A DNA stretch of 64,000 bases from the NCBI GenBank assembly GCA_018340375.1, contig JAFFJZ010000017.1, positions 4,888,001 through 4,952,000 on the forward strand, written 5' to 3'. This stretch comes from Gonatopus flavifemur (lineage: Eukaryota > Arthropoda > Insecta > Hymenoptera > Dryinidae). The position numbers and the translations under genes were made by a program. Shown here piece after piece: positions 9,524 to 20,859 of this stretch (the stretch's first letter is position 1; the number at the start of each line of letters is the position of its first letter). A model generated the notes under the pieces. It was not told the DNA's origin. It did not search any database and worked only from the letters and a program-made list of their open reading frames with translations.

Positions 9524-12500
9524 ATGGAATTGTACTGGGATAAAAAATTTAGAGAATGCGCTGGAGCTTCTTAATTATGAGGTAATTGGCCTTGTAGAGA
9601 CCTGGCTAACCAATCCCATCTCGCTCAAATCTTGCATGGAGGATAATTTTCACTGCACCTGGGCAAATGCGACAAAGGAAAAGAATCTGGGGAGGCCAAG
9701 TGGAGGCTTGCTTGTCCTGGTTACAAAAAAGTTACCCAAACCAATGATCCTTGACTCATGTCACCTTTGGATTTTCATACGGCTAGAACTTAACAAAAAA
9801 CATATGATTTCAGGCATCGTCTACTTCAAGCCGTCACTCGATCTGAACCAGGCTCTTGATTTGCTCCAGTCAACTGTACTTGATTTGTCACTAGGCTTCC
9901 CAAACGATCTTATTATCATGGGCGGGGATTTCAATTCAAGGGTCTCCCAGTTCAATGACCTATCACCTGAGATTATCGGTGAAACTTGTTTTACAAGCTC
10001 CCGAAGTTCACAAGACAGAATATGCAACGCTAGGGGCAAACAATTGCTCCTGTTCATAGATGAAAATGGTCTAGTGATCCTAAATGGTAGATCCCGGAGT
10101 GATATCCCTGACCAGCTTACATTTAGAAATCCCAGTGGCGGAAGTACGATTGACCTCATGTTACCCAACTTGTTGGACGAAACCGAAGATTTTGAAATAT
10201 TGTTCCTTCCAACACTCTCGAACCACTTTCCGACTAGGACAACCTTTGAAATTGATAATTGGTATACTCGCATCTCTCCTTCTCCAAGTCATTGTAATAC
10301 GACGGTAGGCATATCCAAAAAAAAACCTACCTGAAATGGAACCCTGGTCACGCTGCAATTTACTAATCGTTTTTATTTTATTCTGAAGAGATACAATTTG
10401 ACTTCAATGAAAACAATACCTTAGAGAGCGCTGATAACCTCATCAGTGCCATTCAAGATGCCTGCAAAGCAGCAGATCTCATCAAGATCCGTAGCCATCA
10501 CAGAACAAAGCCACAAGAGGCCGGTTGGTTCGATGTTGACTGCTCAAATGCTAAAAGGAAACTGGCTTCTGCGCTGAAACTTTGCAGGAAACGAAATTTT
10601 GCAGATCGATCTGATGTGGATTTGATGCTTGAATTGAAGCGTGAGTACAGGATGACATTAAAGAATAAGGAAACTCAATTCACCAAGGCCCGAAAAGACC
10701 AACTAGCCAATACAAAAATCCTACTGAGTTCTAGAAGGCAATTAGGGCGTTCAGACCTCGATCAAGAAAGCCCATATCGATTTCTCCAGATGACTGGTAC
10801 GGCTATCTTTCGGAGACCTTCCCTCCTAGAGCTCGAACCGATGAATTATTTGTAGGAGTTTCTGACCCGTATCTGGATACGGACTTCACGCTGGCCGAAC
10901 TAAAAAAGACATTGATTAAACTCCAACCCTTTAAATGTCCTGGCATTGATCAAATCCCGAACGAATGCCTTAGAGCTCTTCCTGAAAACTGGCAACCCTA
11001 TCTGCTGGTGTTATTTCATAGAGTTTTGGCATCTGAAGACGTTCCTGCATCATGGCCTAGGTCCTTGCTAACCATGTTGCATAAGGAGGGTGATCCGGCA
11101 AACTACTGAAGCATAGCATTGATCAACACCATAACGGGAGTATTCACGACATTGATAAGGAATAGATTGTCACGATGGTCTGAAAATGCAAACGTGATAC
11201 CGGAATGCCAGTCAGGATTCCGTGCCAAAAGAAGCTGTCAGAACAATTTTTTCACACAATGAGTGTCACACAAATCCATCTAAGTAAGAAGGGAAGAAAA
11301 GCCTACGATTTAGTTATAGACTCCAGAAGGGCCTTTGACTCGATCAACCACAGTATTCTCTGGTCTAAATTATATAGTCTTGGTGTCAGTGCCAGAATAA
11401 TTCGGATATCAAAGTTCATATATGATAGAGCGACCGCGCAAGTAAAAGTAGATCAAATGGCCTCGGACTCGTTTAACATCACAGAAGGCATATTGTAGGG
11501 AGAATCGCTCAGTCCCCTTTTGTTCAATCTGTTTCTCGCTGACATCGAGTCCTTTTTCCGCGAAAAAGGCTGCGAAGGCCTGCTCCTAAATAACCTAATA
11601 GATATCCTGATGCTCCTCTATGCTGACGACCTCATCGTCTTTGCACACTCTCAGGCTGACCTAAAGCGGAAACTTAAGGTCCTAAAAGAATACTGTGATG
11701 CGAATAAACTCTTAGTAAATGTGTCTAAAACTAAGATAATTCTCTTCTGTGAATCCGGCAACATACGCGGCGAACGAAAAATCTCCTATTTCTATGATAC
11801 TGAGCGCATAGAGGTTGTCAACCAGGTTGAGTATCTGGGAATTGAAATCTGTAGTTCTTCGCTTGGGACGAATGCTGTGGAAGCAGCCATGAAAAAAGCC
11901 AAGAGAGCTACAGGGGCCGTGCTGCCATTGCTCGTGTTCAGCAAATCTGATACCTGGATGACAAAGCTAAAGTTATATGGAGCCATGACACTACCTACTC
12001 TCTTTTACAGTTTTCCAATCTGAGGCCTCAGATACAGCAAAAATATTGGAATAGTTCAAACGGACTTCTTTGGAATGCTTTTTGCACTTCCAAGGAATAC
12101 TCTTGGGCACGCAATCAGATTGGAATTCGGTTTACTGCCAGTGTATCATGGAGGTATGAAATTAGTCTAGGGCTGGTTACAAAAAGTACTTGACATGCCG
12201 CCGCACCGATACCCCAGATTATGTTTTGACAGACTATGGGAGCTTTTGCTGTCTCCGCCTGCATAGATTCCCTTAATTGGGTGGCGCAGCTCAGAGACAT
12301 CTTCAGTCGGAATGGGTGCACAGATTGATGGAACAACTTAGTATCACTAAAAGAGCAACATGATGCATTCTTCCAGGTCTTGGCAGACACCCTGCGAAAT
12401 GAGGACTTCAGAAGATATCAAAATCCCTCCTTTTGCCAAAACCTATTCCACGTTAACCCAGTACTTGCTTCCTCTAAATATCTGGAGTATCGGTGCCCCC

Positions 12501-12826
12501 TTGAATGGCAGCACGTTGTTGCGAATTGTAAACTTGCGAATAACTACGGACTTAAGTTTTGATACCGAGGTAATAGCTATAATATCAAGTCGCAGGAGTT
12601 ATGTCTAATCTGTAACCTCAAAGGAAAAGAGGATGTCAATCACTTAATATGCAGATGTCCAATTTACCAATTTCTCAGAACGAAATATCTCAACTCCTTG
12701 AACATGAACGGCACTGCTCGAAGAGTTATTGACATTTTCGATGAAGTCTCTATAAGGGATCTCAAAATGATTCCTTGCTACGTCACTCAAATGTTGCAAC
12801 TGCGTGCATTTATATTGTCGGAATGA
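9524..12826 (+). pseudogene. LINE ORF2: endonuclease and reverse transcriptase, broken
   Basis: ORF2 nicks target DNA and copies the element RNA at the nick. Endonuclease signatures in order are WNCTGIKN (9527 on), GLVETWLT, GGDFNSR (about 9920), STIDLMLPN and LPTLSNHFP (the usual SDH site reads SNH). RT signatures are FKCPGIDQIPNECL, an interrupted NY-stop-SIALIN (usually NYRPI), CQSGFRAKRSC, SRRAFDSINHS, EGIL-stop-GESLSPLLF (the stop replaces Gln) and the catalytic YADD near 11620. Downstream, FYSFPI-stop-GLRY and a final C-x2-C..HLICRC motif (about 12608-12660) match the C-terminal region of such polyproteins. Frame changes and stops at about 10335, 10852, 11109, 11498 and 12021 kill it. 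It ends at TGA 12826, about 245 bp before the tail. Confidence 0.88.
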
Positions 12827-13070
12827 AATCAACCACAGTAAGTAATAGTCACTCGATAGTATTCTTACTTTCATTCAAACGATAACTTCGGAGCGCTTTG
12901 TACTGTAAATTTCGTGTTCACTCCTTCTTGGCTGTCTTAGCTCTTGGTCCTTGTTGAGTTTCTAGCCCATAAATTGCGAATGTACTCATTATCATATTAG
13001 CATCAAGTACCTAACGTATCACTGTTTACCCCCCTTGCAGAAAAGGATGTACACCCTCAAAGAAATAAAG

Positions 13071-13105
13071 TGAATTGAATTGAATTGAATTGAATTGAAT
13101 TGAAT
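13071..13105 (+). repeat. TTGAA/GAATT repeat tail of the LINE
   Basis: About seven GAATT units directly follow the LINE 3' end, after CAAAGAAATAAAGT. A short tandem tail instead of poly(A) is typical of several LINE clades and marks the 3' boundary of the insertion. Confidence 0.8.
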
Positions 13106-13553
13106 AATATTCTTATGAAGTTTCAAGCAGACTTTTCCAACAGTGCATACCTCAAGCACTTTGGAGAATTTTTCAAATAATGTTGATTATAACAAATGCA
13201 TTTTGATTTACAGGGTGGCGCAAAAGTCTGGAAACACCCCCATATCTTATGAACGGGGCATGATGATTAGATTGAATTTTTTTTGAACCACAGGAGGGAT
13301 CAAGGGCTATCTTAATGGGGGACTTTGAGTTCCCCTGTCCTGTAGGAGATGATAGGGGGGGGGGGGAAGAGGGCCAAAACCTCAGAGAGACGAGGAGCTT
13401 GTGATACGTCATTCGATAGGGGTTTCCGACCCAAATCCAACGGTTTTTTGTTTTTTGAAATCGGATCATTTTCCGCTGAGTTATCGTAATTTCCATGCTC
13501 TGATGTGGCAAAGTCTGGAAACACCTCCATAACTTTTGAATGGGGCATATTAA

Positions 13554-16500
13554 CCCTTTCCGACACCTTGTCCATATATGGGACGATATTTTCCAAAAAA
13601 CGCGCTCAAAGATATCTTCAAAATCGATTAGCTCACTGAGCATTATTTTTACTTCTTTGCGGAGGTATTGACTACCATTTCATCAGGTATTGGATTCTCG
13701 CAAGTGACTAGTATAAGTTCAAAAATTTTCCAAAAAGTCATTTCATCAACGATTCTCAATTATCTCATTTCGCTTCCGATATTTACGGATATAATTCACC
13801 ATATTCTATTATAATATAAATGATGTTATATTTTTTTTCACATCAACATGATCTTTTAAAATGATATGGTGCAATAGTTTTGTGAAAAATATTTCTGAAT
13901 AGTCATTTTTATAATTCAAAGAATCGTCCCATATATGTGACATTATGACTTTACGAATAAGTTAATTTCCTCAGCCAATCAACAAGGACGCCTGAATGTA
14001 TATTCCTCACGTTTGGTTATCGTCATTTGTTTTTCAATTTTCGCTGCTTGCTCATTAGACTTTGGTTATCGTAAGGTGGATGATGGAGATAAATCAATCC
14101 AAAATGCCCAGGGCCAGATGTGGCAAACATACATTCAAAGATGCATTATTGGAAATGATTGATGATGGTAATACTTCAGGAATTGAAGGTCTGATGGATG
14201 AGAATAACGATGAGTATTCTCATGAAACTGAAGAAGTCGTAGGTAAGTACAAGATTATTGGTTAGTTTTTGTTTTTTCTCATTTGAGACTCTCATTTTGT
14301 GCATAGTTTTCTCATTTCAATTCATATAAAGCCTGAAAAAGACTGCTTTGTTTTTTTTCTTTCCTTTTTGTTATTCAATATTCAATTCATATTGTCATCA
14401 CCCAAGCAACATAAGAAGTTAGAAATGCTGAGAACGTGTTTGAAAAATCCTACGAACATGCGTAGAACCTCCAAATGAGACTGTTCCGAATAATTATATG
14501 CTATGCGCCTTCATAGAATATCATGACGAATTCATCCAAAGTAGTCTTATTTGCATATTCCTTTCCCATTCATAGGTCAACCCTAGCATATTTGAGAAGT
14601 TTTTGTGCTACTTGGGCACTATGGTCATGTTCATAAATGACAAGATAATCGGAAGCCAGAGTAATTCTTTTTTTTCTCAATTGAAAATAATCGCTCTCAA
14701 AAAAAACACATGGCATACAATATATATCGTCATAGATACATCATGTACAATATACATATATTATATGTTAGTTCTATTCATTATAGAAAATTGTGATTCG
14801 GATGAGGACGAGAACAGCGACAACAATATCAGTAAAAATGAATGTGAATTCGGAATCCGTAAAAGTGGTACCAATGCAATGCATGAAGTAGTCTCTCACA
14901 GCTCTGAAACCGACTTGAATATTCAACGAGAATTTTTTCAAGAGCAAAATTTGACTAGAAAAAATGAAATTCTTTGGATGAAAGGCTCGTCGTTACACCT
15001 CCTCGGGCACTTTTTCAATCAACCAAACGGCATATTACCAATCTAAAGAATCCAATTGAATATTTCGAGAGTATATTACCAATGAGCTGTCGATTCAATT
15101 GTGAATGCAACAAATTTGTATACTGTACAAAAAAATATCCTTTCACACCAGTAACGATCGATGAACTGAAAACTTTCATTGGAATAACAATAATGATGGG
15201 AAACTGTTCTTATTCCAGGGTCCGACTTTATTGGGAACCTCGCTTTTCCATACCAATCATCTGCGAAAATATGCCAATTAATCGGTTCTTCAAACTGCGA
15301 CAGAATATACATCTTATCGATAATGATGCTGAAGATCCCAATAATACCGACCGATTTTGGAAAGTTCGACCACTGTTCACTTCTATTTCATCTCACTGTC
15401 AAAAATTGGAAATTGAAGAACATCTTTGTATTGATGAACAAATGATTCCATTCAAAGGCAGACTGGAAAGCAGAAATTTGTGCTTCAGGAACAATCAGAA
15501 TCAATCGGTTTAGTAAACCTCCATTCACCACAGATAAAATGATGAGGAAAATCAAAACGCGTGGTTACATGGAAGAATCAGTCAAGATGGATCTAATATT
15601 CTCACCAAATGGTATGATTCTTCCCTAGTAACTATGGGATCCAATTATCAGGGTTTTGGCACTCCTGACACATGCCAGCGTTGGGATAAGAAGAACAAGG
15701 GATATATCAACGTGCCAAGACCTGAAGTCATACGAAATTATAACGAGAATATGGGAGGAGTGGATAAATTTGACTTCTTGGTATCAATTTATCGATCCTT
15801 TATAAGAACTCGTAAATGGACGGTGAGAATGATTAGCCATGGTATTGATATGGCAGTTGTCAATTCGTGGTTAGAATATAAACGAGATGCATCGCTCATG
15901 GGTATACCGAACAAGGAACCTCTTGACCTTATACATTTTCGTCAATATTTGGCAGAAAGCTTGATTTTAGCCAGTAACAATATAAAAAAAAAGAGGGCGC
16001 CCATCAAGTGATTCCCCAGCACCTGTGATTCCTCGCAAACGTATCGTACAGATCAAACCCATTGGAGATGTTCGTTTTGATAATATAAATCGTTTATCTG
16101 AATTTTTTGATTCTAAAACTAATTCTCGATATAAAAATCCAGAATGCTCAAAGAAAACATTTATCAGATCCGTGAAATGTAAGATCTATCTGTGTTGTGG
16201 GAGGAATCAAAATTGCTTCTCACAATTCCATACACGAAATTGATATGGAAAACGTTTTGAAAACCAGTGGATGTTTTGAATTTAATTTGATGTTTCAAAC
16301 TCATCCATATCGCACATCAATATAAATTTTTGATATTTTCATATGTATATATTATTATGAAGATGAGTATTATGTTATTGTACTTTTCCGTATTAAATAA
16401 ACCATTTCATTTCAAAGTTACTTCATCGATAATCTATGTGCTCTGAGTCATAGTGTACCATGTATGGGACGATCTGTTTCTCTGCTCTGGATGATCGTAT

Positions 16501-16601
16501 TGGAATGAACTGAACGGCAAAATATTTGTGAGAACCTCCAGCATACAGATTCCAAATTTCATAATTTTAAATTCATTCTTGAAAAAGCGTGTCGGAAATG
16601 G
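13554..16601 (+). mobile_element. piggyBac-superfamily element
   Basis: The left end CCCTTTCCGACACC is preceded by TTAA (13550-13553), the hallmark piggyBac target. The right end GTGTCGGAAATGG is followed by ATAA (16602-16605), a one-base decay of TTAA. A subterminal motif (CATATATGGGACGAT on the left, CATGTATGGGACGAT near 16460) recurs on both sides. The element is about 3.05 kb and encodes one spliced transposase on the plus strand. It lies in the CAGGGTGGCGC MITE, so it inserted after that MITE. Confidence 0.9.
14080..16243 (+). pseudogene. piggyBac transposase, spliced, missing the second catalytic Asp
   Basis: This is a cut-and-paste transposase acting at TTAA sites. Exon 1 (ATG at 14080, to 14242) encodes an acidic N-terminus. 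The donor GTAAGT begins at 14243 and the acceptor TTATAG ends at 14786, restoring the frame into ENCDSDEDENSD. A +1-type shift near 14975-15000 precedes LKNPIEYFESILP. The first catalytic Asp lies in CIDEQMIPFKG (about 15440). After this an internal deletion removes the block that normally holds the second Asp (D-FFTS type). KPPFTTDKMMRKI, MGSNYQGFGTPDTCQRWDKK, VPRPEVI and MGGVDKFD (third Asp) then follow in shifted frames. The C-terminal Cys/His cluster (KKTFIRSVKCKIYLCC, then CFSQFH) is the family's zinc-finger tail. It cannot be active. Confidence 0.9.
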
Positions 16602-16605
16602 ATAA

Positions 16606-16935
16606 TTGGATCAATTTTTTTTCGAATCGGAGGTTTTTTATCCCAATCTTAGCATTACCCAGAATCAACGGCGTGGACGTGTCGGGAACCTGATTCCCTG
16701 TGTGTGTGTGTGTGTGTGTGAGTGAGTGAGTGAGTGAGTGAATGTGTGTGGGTGATTCGGTCGTATGGGCCTGTGTGACCCACACACACCGATTTCCACA
16801 CACACGCACGCACACGCACACTCACACTCACACACACTCACAAGGAATCAGGTTCCCGACACGTCCACGCCGTTGATTCTGGGTGATGCCAAGATTGGGA
16901 TAAAAAAAACCTCCGATTCAAAAAAAATTTGAACC
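16606..16935. repeat. Hairpin with GT/CA microsatellite loop
   Basis: The arms CGTGGACGTGTCGGGAACC and GGTTCCCGACACGTCCACG are near-perfect complements and extend outward to CGAATCGGAGG and CCTCCGATTC. The apex holds (TG)n, (GTGA)n and (CA)n tracts at 16700-16840. This is the internal part of the CAGGGTGGCGC MITE. Two ORFs of Ser-His-Thr repeats on the minus strand are translations of the microsatellite only. Confidence 0.85.
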
Positions 16936-16995
16936 AATTATCATGCCCCGTTCAAAAGTTATCGAGGTATTTCCAGACTTTTGCGCCACCCTGTA

Positions 16996-18160
16996 TACCA
17001 ATTCATTTGTCAATGTTTCAAGTACAACTGATTGTTTTTTGACACTGATCGTACACATCGTCTCAAACTGGCGAACAATTGAAGCTTGGTCACAAAATAG
17101 GTGTGTTCTCGGAGGGTTAATTCTCAAGGTGGTGAGGCTAAGATTCACAATTCGTGCTGAAAAAGGTATTGGTGGACTATTTTTGCTCCCTAGCTCTCCT
17201 CTCGTTGAAGAGAAAAACAAATTGCGTTAAATTCATTATCACTTTCAAATGAAAATATGCACCATAAACTGGACGAATCTTCCATTAATGCAGTATATAG
17301 AACTATTTGAATTCACAGGATGCATACACAATTTTTCCCTGACTAACTATATTGGAATGGGCAAAATTCTTGGGATGGAAAATTTCATCATGGGGCTATG
17401 TATCGCTGTTTTGGTTTCATATGAAATATAACTCCAATCACACAGAAAAACTCTTATCCTTTCTACTCTACTGAATTTACTTTGAAAAGAAGAGAAACTT
17501 CAGAGTTGTGTATAAGTCATCCGCATTCACATATATTCTCTTTATTCCAACGAAGTTTTGGCAACTCCTAGTGTACAGTATATGCGAGAACAGAACAGAA
17601 GAAAAGCAATCAGAATGAAGTGCTGAAGGTCATGGTATATCGATGGTATTCGTTGAATTCAGGATTTTATAATTCATCACAGTGGAAAGTAACATTCCTT
17701 GTTTGAGATGGCCTAGAAGTTGCAAAAGGAGTCCAGAAGCGTGCCTGATTTACATTTTCTTACATTTGGTTATGCACGATTGCAAATAAGCAATCCACGA
17801 CTGTGGAAATCCTGTTTTATGAATTTTATATCTTTGATGCAATAGTTCGAAACAGCTTTACCTTTTGATGGAATTCAAAGATTCGAATAAACCTGAATAG
17901 AAATAATAATATCGTTATTGTTGCCATCACACAGTATATTATTACAGACTTGTAAAACCTATTCCCCGTTATGAAAATATCGCTGTCTGTTGGAATTGTA
18001 TTTTCACGTCAGGTGCGAACAGGATTGCGATACAAGAAATATACACATATAAACATTTATACATTCAAGTATACACGCATATCGATATTTGTCTAAACCC
18101 CGTATCTTGTATATACACGTTACGTCTCTTTTCGTCCAATGAGACTCGCTCCACTTTACA
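16996..18160. other. Stretch without recognised gene or repeat
   Basis: The ORFs here are short and lack motifs. I find no inverted or dispersed partner in this window. The 3' part (17.9-18.16 kb) precedes a possible exon and contains a pyrimidine-rich tract ending in CAG, so it may be intronic. Confidence 0.35.
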
Positions 18161-18161
18161 G

Positions 18162-18401
18162 TTCAAAGCCGACAGTCGGGTGCTCGGGGGAATAGTCAAA
18201 CCATGCGGAATGCTGGAAAACATTCACCTGAATGTGGCAAGAGCTTTGAAAGTCGATGACCAGCTAACTTTCGAGGATCCCTTGCCCGATAATAATATCA
18301 CCCTGATAAAATATTTTTTCCCAGCTGAATCAATGGAACGAGTTCCGGAAAAATCAACGACTGAGAAACGGTGCGGTCAAACTGAACAAGAGTTATTCTG
18401 A
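18162..18401 (+). CDS. Possible terminal exon of an unidentified gene
   Basis: Starting right after a splice-acceptor-like TCCACTTTACAG (ending 18161), the frame is open for 79 codons to TGA at 18399-18401. Its codon composition is protein-like (FKADSRVLGG, VARALKVDDQLTFEDP, NNITLIKYFFP). An AATAAA polyadenylation signal lies at 18461-18466, about 60 bp after the stop. These features fit a last exon of a host gene or a captured gene piece. I recognise no family. No upstream exon was found in the preceding kilobase, and an internal ATG (18180-18210) could instead start a short ORF. There are no transposon ends nearby. Confidence 0.35.
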   Translation, partial: FKADSRVLGGIVKPCGMLENIHLNVARALKVDDQLTFEDPLPDNNITLIKYFFPAESMERVPEKSTTEKRCGQTEQELF

Positions 18402-18589
18402 GTCAGAGTAAACTTCATTCACTTTGACTGAGTCCAATGAAAATTCGAGATGTTTGGGAAAATAAATGTTGACTTCATACAACGTGCCACTGGAACGTTT
18501 ATGGAATGTTTAGAAAACGTAGGAGAGGTTTCTTCAATGCTCAGAAAACGTCGTACACTGTCAGGAATACCTGGAAGTTTTTTTCAATT

Positions 18590-20400
18590 ACGTACGTGAA
18601 TTCAGGTTCATACACATTCTACTCTCTAAATCTGAAAGAGTGAAAAACCGCACGTTTCACTCCACTAAGTGTCAGAAGTGAGCCTGTCCGCTCCGAGTGG
18701 AATTTACACTCGTTTCGAGTGACCTCTCACTCTTTTAGAGTGAAAAATTCACTCTAGTGTCGAAGTGGTTGTGAATTTCTAACCTCAAACCTTAGAATAT
18801 CACTCTAAAAGAGTGGAAATTTCACCCGAAAATTCGACAGGCTCACTACTGGCTGGCTAAAGAGTGAAATCTCACTCCAAAGATTTTAGAGAGTACATTA
18901 CATGGAATGTACAAAACCATGAGAAACCTATAGATTATGCTACAGTTTACATCAAATTTGATGTAAAATGTGTATGAAACTGAATTTATGCACGTACACG
19001 GTAAAAAGTGAAACTCACACTCTCTAAGTTTCTTGGAGTGAAATTTCACTCTTTGAGAGTGAACTATCACTCCATTAGCCAGCTAGAAGTGAGACTGTCC
19101 TACTAGAGTGAAACTTCACTATGGTGAAGAGTGATATTACAGATCTCTATGTTGGAGTTATTTTTCACTCTGGAAAGAGTGATTTCATCAACTCTGCATC
19201 AGACTGACAATATTCACCGCATATCTAAGAGTGGAAAGTCTCACTACGAATGCGAGTGATTTTGTAATATGTCTTTCAGGTGAAATCTGTTACAAATTTT
19301 CATTAATTTTGTGAAGAGGATGAAAAAAAATGTTTTGTGTATCTCACTACATTCTTAACTTCGCATGTTCCTGAATCACTTATTGCAGTAAGAGAACTTG
19401 TGCACTACCTTTGAGGGAATCAAACCGGTTACCTATATTCTGACCTACATAACCGATGCCTAATCGACCTGAGCTAAACCGACACTTGTTTGGACGAACG
19501 ATAAAGTTGTAACAAGTGTGTATGTGGGGTACCTCGTTCGATTTCCTATGGACCAGTATGTGCGAATAATGACGAAATGAGACCTAATGAATGTTTGAAT
19601 CAATCTAACATCAGTAATGAATGTGTAAAACATCGAATATTTCATCAATAATATGCCAGTGAGTAGAATTTAAGTTTGACTTTGGAAAATTTTCAACCTA
19701 CGTAATTTTCTAACCTCAATACTGTTGGATTACGTGTATACGAGAAGTATTGTAAAAGTTCGGAAAATCATACAATAACATTACTTTATTTACCTCCGGT
19801 GAAGAATTCATCCCGCAGTGTGGACAGAAGGAATTTTGTTATTTGAATTATATATTTCTCACGTCGTCACTCAAAAAACATTGAGTTTTCAAATAATTTT
19901 GAAGCGTCGATTGAATATAAATAAACTTGGATATTTCACTCTCAGAAAGGTGGTATTTCAATCTTCGAACAGGTGAAATATGAACCACTCTTTAATTACG
20001 AGTGACACTTTTCACTCTAGTTGAAAAAGTGAAGAGGTTCACTCTATTAGAATGATTTTATCACTCTTGGAAAGTGACAGCACAATCCACTCCAAATTGG
20101 GAGTGGAAATTTCACTCTCACACCGTTAGAAATGTTTTTAAATTCAATACATTTTTCATGTACATTTGTGAATGAAATCTCCAATTCTTGGCGATTGAAA
20201 TGAGAATTCATTGACACACAACTGAATTTTAAATTTCTGCTATATTATATCATACAATAATATATATTTTCGTAACTGAAATTTCATTCAAATGTAATTG
20301 GAATTTCAATAAATTTTTCAGTTATGTGAATAACTTTTGCTTCCATTACATGTCATTGGAAGTTCAATCAGAAATTTCTAACAGTGTAGAAATTTAGAGA
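18590..20400. repeat. Cluster of AGAGTG/CACTCT palindromes with MITE-like ends
   Basis: Short complementary words (AGAGTGAAAAATTCACTCT, GAGTGAAATTTCACTC) recur many times at 18640-19250 and 19930-20130. One delimited unit is 18593-18995: its left end GTACGTGAATTCAGG pairs with CTGAATTTATGCACGTAC on the right, and an inner pair ACTCTCTAAATCT/AGATTTTAGAGAGT borders it. The intervening 19250-19930 is less structured and holds a tRNA-like stretch. No coding potential. The units look like one palindrome-rich, non-autonomous element family. Confidence 0.65.
19406..19483 (-). ncRNA. tRNA-like sequence (probable SINE head)
   Basis: On the minus strand the stretch reads GTCGGTTTAGCTCAGG... followed about 45 bp later by GGTTTGATTCC. 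These resemble the A box (TTAGCTCAG) and B box (GGTTCGANTCC) of RNA polymerase III promoters at tRNA-like spacing. The acceptor stems do not pair well, so a functional tRNA is unlikely. A tRNA-derived SINE or tRNA pseudogene is the better reading. Confidence 0.5.
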
Positions 20401-20859
20401 GCATCCATCTTGAAAATTAGCTGATTTCAAGATTTAACCAAAACTAGCCATGTTTTAATTAAAGTCAGCGCCGAAGACAAATGCCGATACAATGGAGACC
20501 CGAGTCGGAATATTGCCTCCACTTTGCTGCTAATAATCCTCTTTTCAGTACGAGCATTAGATAGGAAAGTAGGAGCTGTTTCAATGAAATATCATCTCCT
20601 ACTTTGCCCCTAAAAGTGGTAGAAATTTCCTATTCCACCACTTGTAGGAGCAAAGCAGCCGCAAGGTTTACCTCCTAATTTGACCTTACCGCCTCTACAC
20701 GGAGAATAATGCAGCCCGAAAATATGCCTTTTTTCATTCTTTCAGTAGCTAGGAATGAAAATATTTATAAAATGAATTCTTACATGAGAATACGGAAGAT
20801 TACGAGAGCTGTAGAGAATGTGATGGGTAGGATTGAAATTTCATACAATTCAATGGTAA
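20401..20859. other. Non-coding stretch with short inverted words
   Basis: There are GGAGGTAAACC/CCTCC- and TAGGAGCAAAG/CTTTGC-type complements around 20500-20690 but no clear element boundary. No gene was recognised before the CACTA-like relic that follows. Confidence 0.3.

Larger units (their letters stand above)
8301..13105 (+). mobile_element. Non-LTR retrotransposon (LINE), degenerate
   Basis: A 4.8-kb unit reads ORF1, apurinic-type endonuclease, reverse transcriptase, C-terminal Cys-His motif and a TTGAA-repeat tail in the order typical of LINEs. It is visibly richer in G+C than its surroundings. Numerous stop codons and frameshifts make it dead. The 5' boundary is approximate, and I could not identify a target-site duplication. 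The clade is not settled: an endonuclease plus RT with the ETW, GGDFN and YADD motifs and a pentanucleotide tail is compatible with the CR1/I-like groups, but a phylogeny is required. Confidence 0.88.
13211..16993. mobile_element. CAGGGTGGCGC-ended MITE pair, invaded by piggyBac
   Basis: The left end CAGGGTGGCGCAAAAGTCTG at 13211 and its inverted counterpart ending at 16993 are flanked by TA (13209-13210 and 16994-16995). The terminal repeats are about 80 bp long and include GAACGGGGCATGAT. A second, degraded left end starts near 13505 (GCAAAGTCTGGAAACACCTCC) and continues, across the piggyBac, into 16606. The structure is thus one partial copy abutting one nearly complete copy. A run of about 13 G lies at about 13355-13368. 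A TA target plus these ends suggests a Tc1/mariner-type mobiliser. No transposase of its own. Confidence 0.75.

Noticed and set aside
16573..16837. Minus-strand ORFs of Thr-His-Ser repeats
   Set aside because: They are translations of the TG/CA and GTGA microsatellite at the hairpin apex and have no other coding feature.
19406..19483. Functional tRNA gene
   Set aside because: A and B boxes are present, but the acceptor and anticodon stems do not form convincingly, so it was kept only as a tRNA-like SINE head.
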